Origin: Lethocerus indicus
Taxonomy: Eukaryota > Arthropoda > Insecta > Hemiptera > Belostomatidae
NCBI GenBank assembly: GCA_019843655.1
Contig: JACDQD010000008.1
Coordinates: 11,256,442 to 11,320,441, forward strand
Direction: 5' to 3'
Length of the DNA: 64,000 nt
The notes under the pieces were generated by a model, which saw nothing but the letters and a program-made list of their open reading frames with translations, was not told where the DNA came from and made no database searches. Within the stretch, counting starts at the first letter, position 1, and each line of letters starts with the position of its first letter. Positions 46,641 to 62,000 of this stretch are shown here, piece by piece. The position numbers and the translations under genes were made by a program.

Positions 46641-48000
46641 AATGGCAGTGAAAACTGACTAACTGCGACCGAAACAAGACCGCGGAAAATCATTATTGTA
46701 TGAAGTGTTTGCAGTTTCGTGACATTAATTTACGATAGAATTACGTGAAATTGATATAGCTTTCATTCAAGCTTTGGGTTTCGGCGGGGCAATAAGGAGC
46801 ATGCTAATATTGGGCTGTAGAGGGTGGATTTTATTTTTTGGGCTTTCCCCCAGGATTTTCGTTCTCGGATGTTGTCCGGCCGTTCTTTTCCCCAACCCGG
46901 GCGCTGACAATAACGCGTGGCTTAACTGCGTTAAGGCCGACGCCAATCGGTCGAATCTCTTCCTACTTTCCACCGGTCTCTCTCGTTCTCCCTCCCTCCC
47001 TCACACTCTCTCTCTCTCTCTCTCGTGCAATAGCATTTAAGCTAACACACGCTCCCTCTTTCTCTCTCTCGGCCTCTCCTATCGCTCGGTTGGACCGCTC
47101 GGCCAGGACCGTTACGACGCTACAAAGGAGTAACACGCGCGCTCCTCCTCCTCCCCCACTCAGCAGGATTGGAAAAAGCGGTCTCCCTTACCCTAATCTA
47201 ACACGCCATTTCACGATTGTCGACCGGCGAGTTTTCCTCTCTCCTCCCTCCCCCCCAACCGCGAAAATCGAATATTTTGGTTTTTTATTACCGACTTTTG
47301 GAACGCGAGGAATCCAGACTGAATAATTTCGGCGGGGAAGAAACAATTTCTCGCTCTTCCCGCCCGATCTTTTACGACTCACCCGATATATAAGAAAACC
47401 AATCCAATATGATCAACGGAAACTGATTACTAAGGAATTTTTAGCGGTTTACGCTGGGGCGATATAAAAAATGAAGGCAATTTGAAATACCGAAATAAAA
47501 TACAGTGGCATATATAACCTTTCTTAAGTTATTAAATATATTCGGTGCAAGTCCTAGGAGTCCTGGAACAGAACTGGATCGATGCGACCTATAAAACCGT
47601 TCACTGGGACTATTTTGCTACCATGACTGGAATTGCCAATAAAAAATAAAAAGGAAGCATATTTGTCTATTATAATGACGTTATTTTAATCATTGATGCT
47701 AATTTCAGCGAAGTTATCAATGGAATTAGTTATAATTAATCCCTAATCTTGATAGTTCATTGAAAACAGTAAATTTAGTTCCAGAGTTTCTGAAATATCG
47801 TCTTTGTATATAAATTGCTATGTACGCTGGTTAAATAATTTTTTGTATAAAGTATTTGTTGTATAAATAAAAAAAATAAAACAATTGTTTGCGAAACATT
47901 AGTTGAAACGAAAATTGTATATTCTCCCAGGCATGGAAACTAACTTATGGTCTAATAAACAATTAATGGTACCGTAGGCCTATTTTTTTTGTTTGCCCTC

Positions 48001-51000
48001 CTCCCCACGACAGGGTTAATACGGTGTAAAAGCGTTATAAATTTCAGGTCGTGAAGAGGGGGCGCCCCTACCGGGTAGAGAGGGCGCTTAACCCGAAGGG
48101 CACCGGAGGTCTGCGGGTCAATCTACCCTACCCCGGGACCTTATATCTTATTAACAAGCAAACAATGTGACCCCCTCCGGCCACCCACCCCGATAACCAG
48201 TGTGTATAATGCGCAGCCGGTACAATGTAGCCGGGTAGCCTGTACCGTGTCCACGAGGTTATTAATACGTAGGCAAATTGCGGTCTGCCCGCTAACCCGA
48301 CATTATCCGCGGCGGTTTCTGAGGCCATTCCTTCCCACTACGGGCCGCCGGGTGTACTCTCTACTGTTTATTTAATGAACACGGGATGGGCGGATAGAAT
48401 TCATATCATTATGGTCCCCTCCTGCACCCACCTTAGTATGCAATTTTAAGTTCACTTTCAAAGGAATTCATAATTTTCAATTAATACTTTCACGATTAAT
48501 TTTTTAAATAGACGAGAAACTCGATCTAGCTTAGAAACAAACTGGAGTGTTTGAAGCTACAAACTGACTGATTTCGATATATTGGATGTTTATTCGGAAT
48601 TTTAAACGCCAGGGGCCGTACTGAAGTCGCCCCGGGGGGTGGGCGTTAAGGATGAAACAATAAAGTTTGAACCACGGCCCATTAAACCGAAAAGGACGGC
48701 CGGAGGGGGGGTGGTCCCATCGTAAAGCGTTTTTAATTAAAGGTACTGCCCTTTGGGGCTGCCCTCTTGTCCGCTCTAACAGTGATCTGCCGCCGAAATT
48801 AAGCCGTATAAAAGGTAGTTGGAGGGCAAGGTTGGGGGCGGGGGGGACAGTAAAAGTTGATGTCCTGTAAACGGGCCCCGGCATGAAACTCGGACAAGCC
48901 GGGCCTCGAATTACGGCTCTACCCAGCACCGCAACACACAAAAAACTCTCTGATTCACGTCCCCGGACAAAAGGCTCGCGGGGGCTATTTCCTCCTATGC
49001 CGAGGAGGCGTGACGTTAGTTTGTTTGACCGTGTTCCAAACATGTGACAGCAAGCGCTATTCGTAAACACGCATGAAAAATGACTATTTCCGCTATTTTT
49101 CCCAGTAAAAAACTGAAACAACAGCGTTGCTTCGTCACTGATACCGAAGATTATGTCCTGAACATGGGTGTAGTGGTGAGAAGTTATTTTGAATTTAAAT
49201 TATTTCTTATAAATTGTCCGTACCCTTAACTCTCGGCGTAAGACCTGCAAGACTCATTCAGTGCAACCGAAACATAAAATCGTGAACTAGGTGCACGGAG
49301 GAACAACCCAGGAGCCGTCCGCGTAAATGCGACTTCAAAGGAGAGCGCGAGCGATTTACAGGCGACGACGAAAAATCACCTTTTGTTCTTCTCCGCTTCC
49401 CCACCTTTCATTTCAGCCTTTCTTTCCATTTTTACTTCCATTCCTCTCTCTTTTTCAGATTTTTATTTCACTTACCGAAAGTTTCAATTATCGTAAAAAG
49501 AACGCTAAGCGATTTTTAACATCGGCCCCCTACTGTTCCCTTTTTGAGCCAGATATGACTTCTCGATCGCGGGCTCCGTTAGTCAGAAGTACCGGAGGAA
49601 AATAACGCGAGTGTAAAATGTTACAGCCACCTCGGCGTTTCCTTACCCACTAGGCAACGATTTTTTCGTACGTGTTATGTTCGAAGAAAGATTTTCGGAT
49701 TCCTTCGTTGACCTTACGAAAAATTTAAATTTTTATATTTAATTCAATTTCATAGTTTTATCTCATGTCGCTGGTTTGGTTGGTTGCCTGTGGACACCCT
49801 CTCGGACAGCTTTTCCCCTGTGTCATGAGGATCCCTTCATCGAGAAGATTTTTCCTTAGTTTCAGATTTAAAGCTGCCTATCCATCAGCAGCTATCACCA
49901 GGTGGTAGCGTTTACGTTATTTATAGGGCGTAACCAATAAGGGGAAAAAACCTTTTAGCATTACTTGCAGGTCCAGAAACTCACTGGGTAAAAACTCGTA
50001 TTGTGTAGGAGCTGTTAATTTGTCTCGGAGCTAGTTCCATTTTGGCCACGGAATTTTAATTCGTACACGTGTGCTTGACCGTAGACCGTGGCACGGTCGA
50101 TTGTCCGAGAGCCTGCGTGGACGCAATATTATTGCGAAATTACAAAATCCTCCGTTAATGGCTTCCTGTCGATAGCGGGATAGGGGTGGGGTAATTGTTT
50201 TTATGGGCGGCGGGGTTGAGGGAGTAAACATCGGCCGAAACGCTCAACACAAGAGGAGGGACCCGGACACAAACAAAGGCATGGAGGAATCAATCGCGCG
50301 TTTCGCGCTTTGCGTGTGTCTCGTGTCCAGCGGTTCTAAATAGCGCGAGTGGGCAGAGTTGGCGTGCCAGACGCAACTAAAGATAACGCGAACCCCCGCC
50401 CCCGAACTGCCCCCTACCAGCCGAACACAAGAAGACATTTCCTCCAATGGGTGCAATACCGTAAATGCATTTGGGCTGTTTCGAACGGCCCCTATCACAG
50501 GACCCAGAAATCTTTGACGTTATCGCTATTAAAGACCCCATTTAATTCACATTCGGGCTCCGATATTTTCATTAGGAAAAAAAAAGAATGGGTGGTACGG
50601 TGTTCGGGCTATTCATCAAGTTATAAAATACTGCCCCGACTTATATTACTAACGTGTTAATAGCCAGTATAAATAACCCCCTTATCAGAACAGTTCCTAA
50701 ATGCCTCGATACAATTACTATTTTTATTAATGTAACCGGCGTTATATTAAGTTAGAGGCACTAAATTTGTAAGCTGATTGGGGCCGATGATCCAGATTCT
50801 TTGCAATATATTCTTAACATGTTAATATTGTAAATCTTAACTTTAGATAAAGGTATTCGAGTATATGACAACAGGAAGGCCCTGAATTAAAAGCTGGTCG
50901 GAGTGAACATAAAAACAGGAGATTCAACTTTCAGGAGAATCGATCGAAATTTTTCAATTTTTTCCTCCCCCACATCTAAGGTTAAACAAATTAGGAGGGA

Positions 51001-54000
51001 AGCCGTAGGCTTAGCCCGGGGGTTGACCGTGCAACATCCATTTCCCATTTGGCGTAGGGTCCGCGGTTTTTATTGCGGCCGCAACATTTTTAGCCCCCCG
51101 GGAACGAGGTTTTAGGCGTCCGCCACCCCTCGACTAAACCTGGTGCGCAAAGAGCGTTTGCCGGATTCCATTTGGGAGGAGTCCATCTGGAGCGACGGTG
51201 GGACCGTCCCCGGGATATTCGAGTCATTAAACGCATTATCCGAGTGCGGGGGTTGGTGGAGTTTTACCCCGTGAGGCGAGGTTCGCAGTAATATATATAG
51301 CTAATTGCCCCGCCCCCACCCCCAAACACAGAAATCCGATTGGTTTTTTATTCGGTTAGTTTCGGCCTCGCGCTCCTCCCGCAATCATTCCGGCCTCGAT
51401 TTTCCGCCGGCCCTTTGTTTTTCCTCCGTCCGTGGACCCGATAACCGATTTTTAATTCTATTAGCTTCTATTAGGGGCCCTCAATCACAGTCTCTTTAAA
51501 AGCGTCGTAATTTCTACCCCAACGAATTGGACGAATGAGATGGGCCAAAATAAAATATTGTACCTTCGGTGACCAATGTTCAGAATGTGTAGAATAAACT
51601 TCCGGTACAGTTATATTAATCGACCTTATATTGATTTCTGTACAGACACTACATGAATTCCCAGTATTTCGTTCTTTTATAGTTAAATATTTAAATGTGC
51701 TTTCTGACAGATATATTTTTTTATCGATATATACTGCCAATATTTAATTTTTAGATTCGAATTCCATAAATATAAAGACCTTTGATCATCAGTTAGTTGA
51801 TTAGTAGGGATAATCTCGATTATACTGACACACGAAAGATATAAAATGTTGGATATCAATAATGAATATTAGATAGATAGCTCATTCAAAATCAGGTCGC
51901 CAATTCGGCTTTACTAAATCGTACAAATGTAGTAACTCCAGTGCCCATTTGAATTGATTAACCTAATAGCGCTGTCTAGAATGTCTCAGGAAATATATGG
52001 TCTATCGAAATAAGACCACAACTGTTTGAATCGCTGATTTTGTCGTCAGTTCGGTTTTAGAGGTCGTGCGTTAAGCGATGGAAAAACTGAGGAAATTAAG
52101 ATCCATAAGTGGGGAATTCGGAGGGTCGACTTGCCCGATCCCCCACCTCGCCGGGCGGGGCGAATAACCCCTACGATAATGAAGTTAAATGCGGACCGAC
52201 GTTATGGAGGTTTTCTCAGGTTCGTTAAATCGGACTCGAATTTGGCGTCGGATGCTCGTCATGCGGCGTTGAGCGGTCGGTTCCCCCGCCCCCTCCCGCC
52301 CACCTCATAGCACGGATTTGTCCCGGGTAGGCCGAGGTCCCGGGCCGCCCGATAAAACGAGCCCCGACCGTAAACCGGGGGTTTATTGCGCGTATTATTC
52401 GCGATAAATCCGCCGGCAATCTCTGCGGGGCCTCGCCCCAATGAAGGGCGTTCGTTCGTTCATGGCCGGCGTTAAAAATCGCTTAGCGTTTCCTCTTTAC
52501 GATAACCGAAGCCGGCAGTAATCCCGGGTCAGGATCGCCCGGAGGGATACCAGCCGGCGAAGATCCCTTTTGCGCAGGATTCGGCTAGTTTCGTGGGCCA
52601 TGAAAAAAAGGGTATACGAAAGATAATATTATAATATTACCCCACAACTCCCCCTCTTAAAACGAAATCTTCTTCGTATTTTTAATCTTGGATATGAAAA
52701 TAATAAGCATTGTGAAAATGTAACAAAACCAAATACTCACTTCAAATAGTACGCGATCGGAATCCGAATTATTAGTATCTGATTTCTAAATAAACCTCGA
52801 AATAATGTCTTATGTTATTTTGATAATCATTATAACATTCGCAATTTAGTTTAACCCTCGCTTATTTGGGCTTGCGGTTGGCTTGGTTTCGGTTTCTCGC
52901 GGTCGCCGGCATTCCGATTTAACGTATGCCGGGAGGGCATAAAGCAACCTGTCAGATCTAATGCTGTCAGCCAGGGACACCCGTAACATGCGCACGTTAG
53001 GTGCATATATTACTAGGGACTACGTTAGACATATATTACTGAGGGAATGTTAATGGCGATGACGAAAACACGAAGCCGGTCTAGCAAAAGGCCAACTGAG
53101 CCAGTCAAATACCGACTGTATAAATGAGCCCATATTCATATATATTAATACAAATATACATGAATTAACAAGAATCCGTAAATTATCCCCTGCATTTAAT
53201 TCAAGCAGAGGAATAATTATTCATTGAAATCGCTCAATTTCGCGTTCCAGCTCAGTATCATCATTCTAACGTTATAATCTGTGGACTCGGTATGAAATTT
53301 TCACGTTTGTATCCTCAAGTTCTTAATCGTTGTTGCGTTTAAGGATGGGAGGTTCCGACGAGACTGGGACTCGATTTAAGGTTTTGGGCTCTCGGTCGAC
53401 TGAGATAAGGCACATAGTCGCTCGGGTAATGTAGAAAACGCTCGAAGTTATCCCCAGTCGTCCGGCGGCTCCGGTCTCGGCCCGGGAAATTATAAGATTC
53501 GAGGCCTAAGTCAGGAAGAGTTTAATCCCGGTTTTGTTTTCTCCGAAGTCTCGAGAGATTCGAGGTGGGCGCGAGCAGGAAGCAATCGGAGAAGGAATCG
53601 AGGGCGGGGCTCCTAATAATATTTAGCGGTTCGGTGGGGAAAGAGAGAACGTGAGAGCGAGATAGAGGTTAGGAAGGGAGGCGAGGGAGAAGGAAGTTGT
53701 GATGGGGAGGGGGGTAGAAAGCGGGGACAAAATAATCGAAATCGGCTAATGGATAAGGAACCGGTTAAAGAATAGCGATAAGAATAGCTCCAGACTTCGA
53801 GACAAACAAGTAATTATAGCAGTAAATAAAGCAAACCAAAAATTATAAGTACTGCAGTATCTTGGTCGTCACGACGCTAGAATTTCCCCCGTGGTTCTAA
53901 CGCCTGCAACGGCTCACGTCGGACCAGCGAATTTCACCGTTTTTCCGACTGGGAGGGCGTGCCGGGAAGTTCCCAGTGTTATCTCGTCTAATTCGAGGCG

Positions 54001-56000
54001 GCCCCGAATTATATTCCAGAAACGGGAGAGCAATTGGGCCCCGCACGTCCAATAATATTTAGAGGGACTCGAGGAGGAGGAGGTGGAGGAAAGGCGAAAG
54101 TTGGCTCATTAACTCCGGAGCCAGACGGTTAGAGGGCGCCGGAAAGAGACAGAGTAATGAGAGAACCTCGGAGCGGGGAGAGAGAGAGAATGAGGAAGGT
54201 GGGAGAGAATATCGCGTGCCCTGGGGTATCATTGATACTTATATCTAGAGGGTAAGGGGGCGCTGGGTCCCCTGAGGTACATTATATACATAACCCTTCC
54301 ACCGTCAAACTGTTGTTTTATACTCAACTGCTCCTATTAAACTGTTGAAAGAGTTTCAGTAGCCTCCCCCCGTTACTACACGGGCTACCCTTCTTTTTAG
54401 TGCCTATTAACAATAACGCGAGAAATATATTTAATATATAAAGGACCGTATGTCCGTTTCTCGGTTCATCAACGACTGGGGTCAAATTTATTCGGATTCC
54501 TCTATCTACTATAAATAAAAAAGAAAAATATATTCGAATCGAAGAGTGCACGCATCTTTTGGTAAAATCACAATTTGGTGTTACGGTTAGCTTAAAAAAC
54601 ACATTCTGCGAAATAAGGCACGAAAAGGCTCGTGTACGTATCCCGTTATATTTTTCATATTTTTTCCCTCATCCTCCTGAATCATCTTTTCAATCCGCGC
54701 CCGGGCTTTCGCTTCATTCCCTATCGAGCCCCATACCCGGGTTTTCCAATCATGCAGACGGGTCCCCGCCCAACAACAGTCGGCGGTTGTTACCGTCCTC
54801 TCCCATCGACCGCCCCAACCATCCGTCCATCATCCCTCCGGTATTAATATGCGTTTAGTCAACTCGACCAGAATAAATCTCCACTCGGAAATAGCATATT
54901 GTGAGGATGCGAGGGGCGAGGGGTGGGGGGGGGGATAAAAAACCGATTGCCGGTCGGCAGCCCGCCGTTTGTTTTTTCCGGTTTCTATTTCCGACTCCAT
55001 TCCCTCCCCCTCCCCCTTCCATTATTCATAACCGCCCGTGAATTCTGAACATGTGTCGTCGGTGATTCGAATTGAATATTCGCCGATATTAAATTAGATG
55101 TGGACCGTTTGACTTTAAAACAATTATGTATTTTGGGAATCTGCCGTTTGAAGAATTATTATAATAATAATATATTACCGGGGAAAAGATTAGATTAGAG
55201 GAATCTCCTAAATCGTACTAATGATGATATCCAAAACCCTCCCGGACCTCAGGTTGCGATTCGAGGCTAAGGGAAGATTCGTCATTAGATATGTACCGGA
55301 GATGCTGTTATTCAATAAACCAGAAATCGTCGAGGAATGGGTTAGAGCATTATTCGGCCAAAGAGGCGGTAGATCAAATAAAGTTAATGGTCCCGAGAAG
55401 CGAAAACTTGGCTTCTCGGTGCGGGATCACAAGACTCGGGGAGCGAGCAATTGACGGTAACGGGCTGAGGAGAGTGAGAGTCGCTCTCCGAATGGGAGGC
55501 ATTAGCGGGCCCGCAAGTAACAACCGGATGATGAAGGGATGTCAAAGTCATCCAATCGTAAAAGCGAGATCCATTTCGGATGGGTAACTCCGTAATCGAC
55601 TTGACTATCATGCATATGCAAAGGAGAACCTGTTTGATTCGGTTTCAGACCGATATGTACGTACGGCCCGCGGCTGAATAATTTACAACTCGACTGCGGC
55701 GAAAGCAAAGGTAAAGCAAAATGTTTCCCAGATAAATTGGGGTAGCTTTAAACTACTGCAAATACTACTAAATTGAGCCTCTAATCGATCATTAGTATCA
55801 ATTTGTACAGAATAAACAGCTTGAAATGTTTACGCTCCATTAGCATATCTGACATTGCAGGTATGTTGGTATACATATAAAAAAATATTAACGATATAAA
55901 TACCTAACTACTGTGAAAGTGATTATATAAGGATTATAAAAAATGAACATTGAATTGTTTGTGGAAATGCAAAATCATTTCGAAAAATCACCGTTTCCAA
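48001..56000. other. non-coding, probable 5' intron of Kif26 (part 5)
   Basis: No exon is supported. CpG-rich blocks at 48030-48350, 52100-52570 and 53460-53620. Purine-rich GA islands at 53640-53700 and 54065-54210. The 196-codon minus frame at 48531-49121 lacks any recognisable motif. Confidence 0.5.
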
Positions 56001-59000
56001 CCCCGGTCCCCTACATTTCAGATACGGGGGTGAATTTTTTCCCCTCTTCGAAGATTTAGTCCCACGATGCCGTTGACAAATGAAATGCGCCAATAGGGAA
56101 GTCGATCCGGGACTGACAGGCGGTTTGGATACCATCGGAAACGGTTTCGAATCCAATCAAAATGCGAAACAGAATAAAAGAATGACGACAGTTCCGGGAA
56201 TCGCGATAAATCGGTTAAATCGATACGCGCCTATGGGGGGAAACGTCCCGAAATAACATTTCCAGGGGGATACCCCTACATTTTAGTTATTCTTTAATAT
56301 CTTCAGCAAATTTTAAAAATCCGATATTTTCTATTTCACTTATTTACTAGGCATAATTAATGGTAAGATAAAATTTCTATTTGCAAATTTTTCTTTTCAT
56401 CTCTCTCAAACTATTCTTTCATGTTTTTCATGAACTGTTTAGTTGTCTAATTTCTAAATATGTTTTATATTATTATGTACAAATGAAATACAGGAATGTG
56501 ATAATAAAAATCGGAGAGAAATTTGAGCACTATAATCGTTTCACAGATCATCTCGGATATACCTTATTTTATATATATATGGCTAGCGTCAGTCGGTAAA
56601 CGATTTACGCCAACCGCCACCAGCAGAAGGAAAACAAAGAGGAATCGGCCCGCCGATCATTTCATATCCGCGCTGAAGACGGTTCCAATAACCGGGCGGT
56701 ACAAAAACAGCGCAGGCACGCGCCCCGGAAATCGGAAATAAATCAGAGGGCTCGGGGCAGCAATGGAACGCGGTACAAAAGTCCCGATGACAATCCGGGT
56801 CGATCCCCGTTAAATTACTCGTTTGGCCGGCCAAAGGGGCGGGGGGGGAAGTATACACAACCGTAGAAAAAGGCACGTTTGTATCGCCGGAGTTTGAAGG
56901 TTTTTTTTGGTCCATTTCAATTGCCGAGTTTTTGTTGTTGTTCCGGTCAACGTCGGGGCCGGCGCGTGTGTGTCTAGGGCCCCCCCTTCGAAACCAATTA
57001 ACCGAAACGTACCGCCGGGAGAGAAAGCGGGACCCCCGCCCGTCTTTTTTCCGATTGTTTTATGTTTTCCGGCGTAAGATGAAATTTTCGCTTCCCCCTC
57101 CCCACCCGCCGATATTTTAGGCTCGCACGGGGAAAATATGAGGATTCTATCTCTTCGGTCGGTGAACTCGAATCAGAAAAGGTTCATACACCGGTTTATG
57201 AAGCTATTGGGCCTCAAAACAAAAGCAGTTTTCATTAAAACACGCAATTCAATTCACAACTGATATAATTACTTGCCAATAACAGTTTTATTAGGCTTTA
57301 GGCCGAGCTCAGGTTATTTGGAATAAACCGAACATTAATATTAAATTAAATAGATACGATGAGTTAATAGGAGTAATAGGAGTGCACCGTTCTATATCAC
57401 GCACCTGTAGCATGTTAAATTGAAGGAATACCACTTCGATAATTTTCTCTCGGTCTCTCTTTCCCGCTCCCTCTCCCACTCTTTGAAGGAGTTCGAAAGA
57501 AAATAAAGGGATAACAAATGGAAGGCCATAAAACTTTACTAGCATCGCGTGACTACGAGACGGCCGTACGACAAAAGGGACGGGCAGTGGTGAACACCGC
57601 CTTCTGAAGAATCAACCAAAGGTATCGATTCCCACTAACGGAAATTAGAATTTAAATCCAATAGAATATAAAGGAGAGAAAGGAAGTTTCTACAAAATTT
57701 CTCGGTCCTCCACGAAGGTTTGAAATAACAGTTTTCTGTTTGCTCTCGCCGATTTGACCAAGCCAGAACGGTTTCGGTTTCTTACCATCAACAGTAGCAT
57801 TCCATCAGTATACAGTAGCGCACTCCCGCATCTCAGTCATGGATGAAGGAATACTATTTAGACAGCGTTACTGAAGTGGTACACCTGCTAGCTAGGCTAT
57901 ATTGTATGCAAAACTCAGTTCGAATACGCCAAGGCCGTAAAACTAACCCAAAGCGAAGTTGATGGGGAGGGGGGGCTGTATGCATGTTTTGTATCATCCC
58001 TCGGAAGTCTCCAGGTTAGCGACCCCCCGATCGTGGAAATTACACAACTCCGACGCTCGTAAAGCGAGAATAATGCGAGAATGAACTCACTCTGTCTATA
58101 AGTCTCTCTCTCTCTGCCGTTTCAGACAATAAGCTAATGCCAGGGGAATCTGAATGCCGCCCCCGGGTTTAGCACAAAGTGCAGGACTCGCAATGTGTCA
58201 CGGGAGCACTCAACGCAATTGAATTCTACTCGGCACCCCGGAGTCTATTCCGAAATTAATAATTTGCTTTATTATACTGGCGCGGGTGGAAATTAGATGA
58301 AGACACTTTGTTAAACTGTAGTGGTTTATCTGGTAACGTTAAAATAGTATTCATTCACCAACAAGGATTTGGAGAATTGGTCACCTGTGTATGACTATTC
58401 ATTGGAATTAAATCGTATCCTTATAGGACCAAAATTAAAACAAGTTTCCTTTAATTTACTTAGAAGCTTTGCTCTAACAAAGTAACATAATTTAAAATGA
58501 TTATAATAGTTTCTAAATAAATATGAGTGTGGCCCCAATGCGAGTCGAACTTGTAAACAGTTCAAGTTGATTTAATACATTTTTTGATATTTTTTTTTAA
58601 AGAAAAGACAAATCACAAAGTTGATCGGATGGAAATTGTCCGGATATTTAAAGGACAATACGTTTTGTATTCATGAACGTGACCCCTCGTGCCGGACTTC
58701 ATTTCCCGCAATCAATTTCGCGTCGTTACAATTTTTCTGCCTCCCAATCAAAATTCTATCACTCATTCATAACCTGTTAGGGGATGAATACATTTTTGGG
58801 CACATTGGTATTCAATTATTCCATGGTGAGCGGAAGAGGACATCACTTTTTTTCCAATATTTCGGTCAAACCACAAAAGCCCCGGTGTAAATGTAGCCTA
58901 ATGCCCGCATATCAGTGTGTATTGAACGCGCACATTTATGTGAACATTCATAAATGGATTGAGTACATATTGTAAATTGAACAGGATATTACTGTTTCAT

Positions 59001-62000
59001 AATCCAAAACCAGATAAATTCTGTTGTGATATACTTTGAAATTCATGAATACATAATATATACGCGTTTGACTAGTTATTGACACTTTATGAAGGATGAA
59101 TTATCTTCAGTAGCTAATCGTTTAGAACAGGCGGCACCGTACGATTGAAAGCGCTAGTATCTGGTGATGATAGTTTTTAAGCTAATGTTTTGAAAAATGT
59201 TTATTGTGAGAACATAAATAAGTAAAAAATCGAATAGGCGATTTAGTCTTCTCCCCTCCCACAACCTGAATCCGAACCGCCACCGCGAAAAACAATTCAT
59301 TTACCGAAATTCTATTTGCTCCGGGTCCCCAGCCGTTATATTTAGTACGGGGCGACGAGGCCCGAAAAATTAAATTATAGGCAGTTGAAGGAAGCGCGGC
59401 ATTGAAATGCGAGGGAGAGAGAGAGAGGGTGAGAGAGGGGTGAACGGAGACAGCAGCAGCGTGGGGGCGGGGGCGGTGGCGCCCGGTAATTAATGTATAG
59501 GAGAGCTGAGTGGGTGCGAGAGAGAGAGAGGGGGGACGTTAGACTGATGAAGTGAGCGAGAGAGAGATAGAGAGGGAGGGAGGGAGGCAGGGGGGAGTGA
59601 GAGGGTGAGGGAGAGCGGGAGAAGGAAGACGATGGAGGACCGGGCGGTGAAGAGAGAGGGATAGGAGGAGAAGCACTCATCTCAAAGTGGTGGAACTCGG
59701 TGAAAACTGCACTTGTAGATAACGACCTTCAAGCGTTACTTCCCTTCACTTCCCCAATTATATTTAAATGAGTACCCCTCATTTACTGGACCCGGTCGAT
59801 AAAATAATTTCGTCAAGTTCTTTAAAATAATAGACCTGAGAGTTCATTATGAGCATCCGCCACTGTCAGAATTGCAATCACTTATTTACCGATGGAAGAG
59901 AGATTAAGGATCGTAGGAGTTTACATATTTAAAGTGACTCTATAATAATGTTTATTATATGGGTAGTGAATGTGTCTGTTGATAGGACACTTAATTCCCA
60001 ACCGACTAATGGACCGACACCAAAACTGTTTTAGTTTTAAAGGTACGAGTTGTTCTAATACCTAATACATTACTGATAGTACTATCATCATTTTTAATCG
60101 TTACAAACATTTATATTACTTAGCTGTTAAAAATTCTTCTTCAAAGGTGTATAGCTTTATCTAATCATAATTGTACACCTGAATATTTACATGTTCTAAT
60201 CTATCGGATGTTTTATAAGATAGCTTTAGCTATCTCCCAATTTTGTCTGAAGGCTGGGAAGACCTGTTGTGCCTGTAAGAGGCGAGAGGGTCGGAACGAG
60301 GTCGATCCATTTAATACTGTCCCCCGTCGTCCCATATCAATATTCGGTTCATTTGCATATAGAAAGGCTCCCGGAAAAACCTCCAGGAACCCTCCTCCCT
60401 CGTCACTCTCCCCCTTTGTATTCCTAGGCGTTCCCCTTCGAACAAATTCAAAGGTATACTTAATTGCCGCACTCCCACACCGCTCATTATGTAAGTGCCC
60501 TGCAATATTTCTTCGTTTTTATTTCACTTCCTTTTTTTTCTCTTCATCGAAGTCTTGATGAATAAGGTCGGGGGAGGGACGAAGGGGCAAACTTTTGACT
60601 CCGAAGGCAATCTAAGTTTATTATACTCTTGGGTTGGTTTATTGCTGTTACTTAAAGACGTTGGAGGACGGGAGGGGGGCGAATCGCGGACAAAAAACGG
60701 AGCAATAAAGAGGTTTCGGGCGCCCTTTTCCCTTTTTTCTTCGTGGGGGGTCCTTGATATAATTAGGTTTGTTAACTGATTTCCGCCCGCAGCCGATTCT
60801 CTCAATGTTTACCATCTAACCATTCTAAATATCCAAATTTTAGACCGAAGTCTACAAATCAGCTATAATGGAATATGTGTTGGTATTCTGCAAATTGAAG
60901 ATACTGAAATTAAAATGAAATGATCCAAGTTAACCAGGTTTATGGAGTACCACTAATTCGATGTACTAAAAAATAATTTATTACCCGACAAATATCGTGT
61001 TTTGGGAGATGCTGGTATTTAGACATATTTCTGGTAATAATTTCGGTTTATGGTACTTATCGCGTTTAGAATTTATGCCAGAATACGTCCTCTCGTGGGG
61101 GTACGTAAAATATAAAATTTTCACTAATTCTAGTACCTAAAACTGAATTACATATTTATCACCCAGTAAATTTTATCCTTGGGAATCATGCACCGGGAGC
61201 ATAAGGGTTATGCGGAGAGCCCTCAGAAAATTACCGGCCCGCTGATTTCTCCGCCTTAATGTCGCCGATAACTGGTTTCATCTTTGGCGTAATTAACCCA
61301 GTTTAAATTTTCTCGAAGGCGCTCCGTATCGCCGCCGCTCCCGATCCGGAATAACTTCCGGCTGCGAACACCCGAGAATCAGGACGGGGTCATTACACGA
61401 CAACGAATTACCGAAGCAGAGATAAGGAGATAAGGAAGAGGTTTCCGTTGGGCAATCGTGGCACGTACCAGCAGTAGGAATTATGAGAAATTACCGACTC
61501 TTGAGGTATACAGAAAAGAACGTTTTACTCGTAAATTAGAGGCACGTTCTAGAGTGTATTAACACCTGAATTATAAATTGCCTTATTTCACGGTTTAAAC
61601 CATAAAGTTTAGAAAAGAATTTAATTTAGATTTATATTAAATATATTGTTATCGTTATATAACCCAGAGCTATAGAATGTCATTATGGTCTCGTGTTAGA
61701 TTACTAGATATATGCACTGTCTGAAGACAATAAAAGAATAATAATATTGGAATAATTATGCATCAAATGAAAAACAACATTGCAAGCAGAAAAAACCTTT
61801 CGAATTCTCAATCGAATATTTAAAGCTCAAAGATTTAAATGTACAAAAGTTGAAACATATTGAAAATGAGTGAATAAAGCAATCAATGTTATAAAACATG
61901 ACTAAACTTGAAAATTTTAAATTATAACCTTATTATATTAGTCTGATAAGAAATTTTAGTGCTCATTAAGTATTAAAACGGTAGCCGGAAGAGGCTAGGT

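Larger units (their letters stand above)
40001..48000. other. non-coding, probable 5' intron of Kif26 (part 4)
   Basis: No exon is supported. Contents noted separately: a small hairpin at 41255, TAATTA-rich direct repeats at 45210-45393 and a CAATTA cluster at 46490-46640. A CT-rich stretch lies at 46980-47080. Confidence 0.5.

Noticed and set aside
46838..47326. Ser/Leu-rich 162-codon frame
   Set aside because: Translation of CT-rich simple sequence.
48531..49121. 196-codon open frame on the - strand
   Set aside because: It could have been an upstream kinesin exon, but no KIF26 N-terminal motif is present and no donor in phase 0 stands out.
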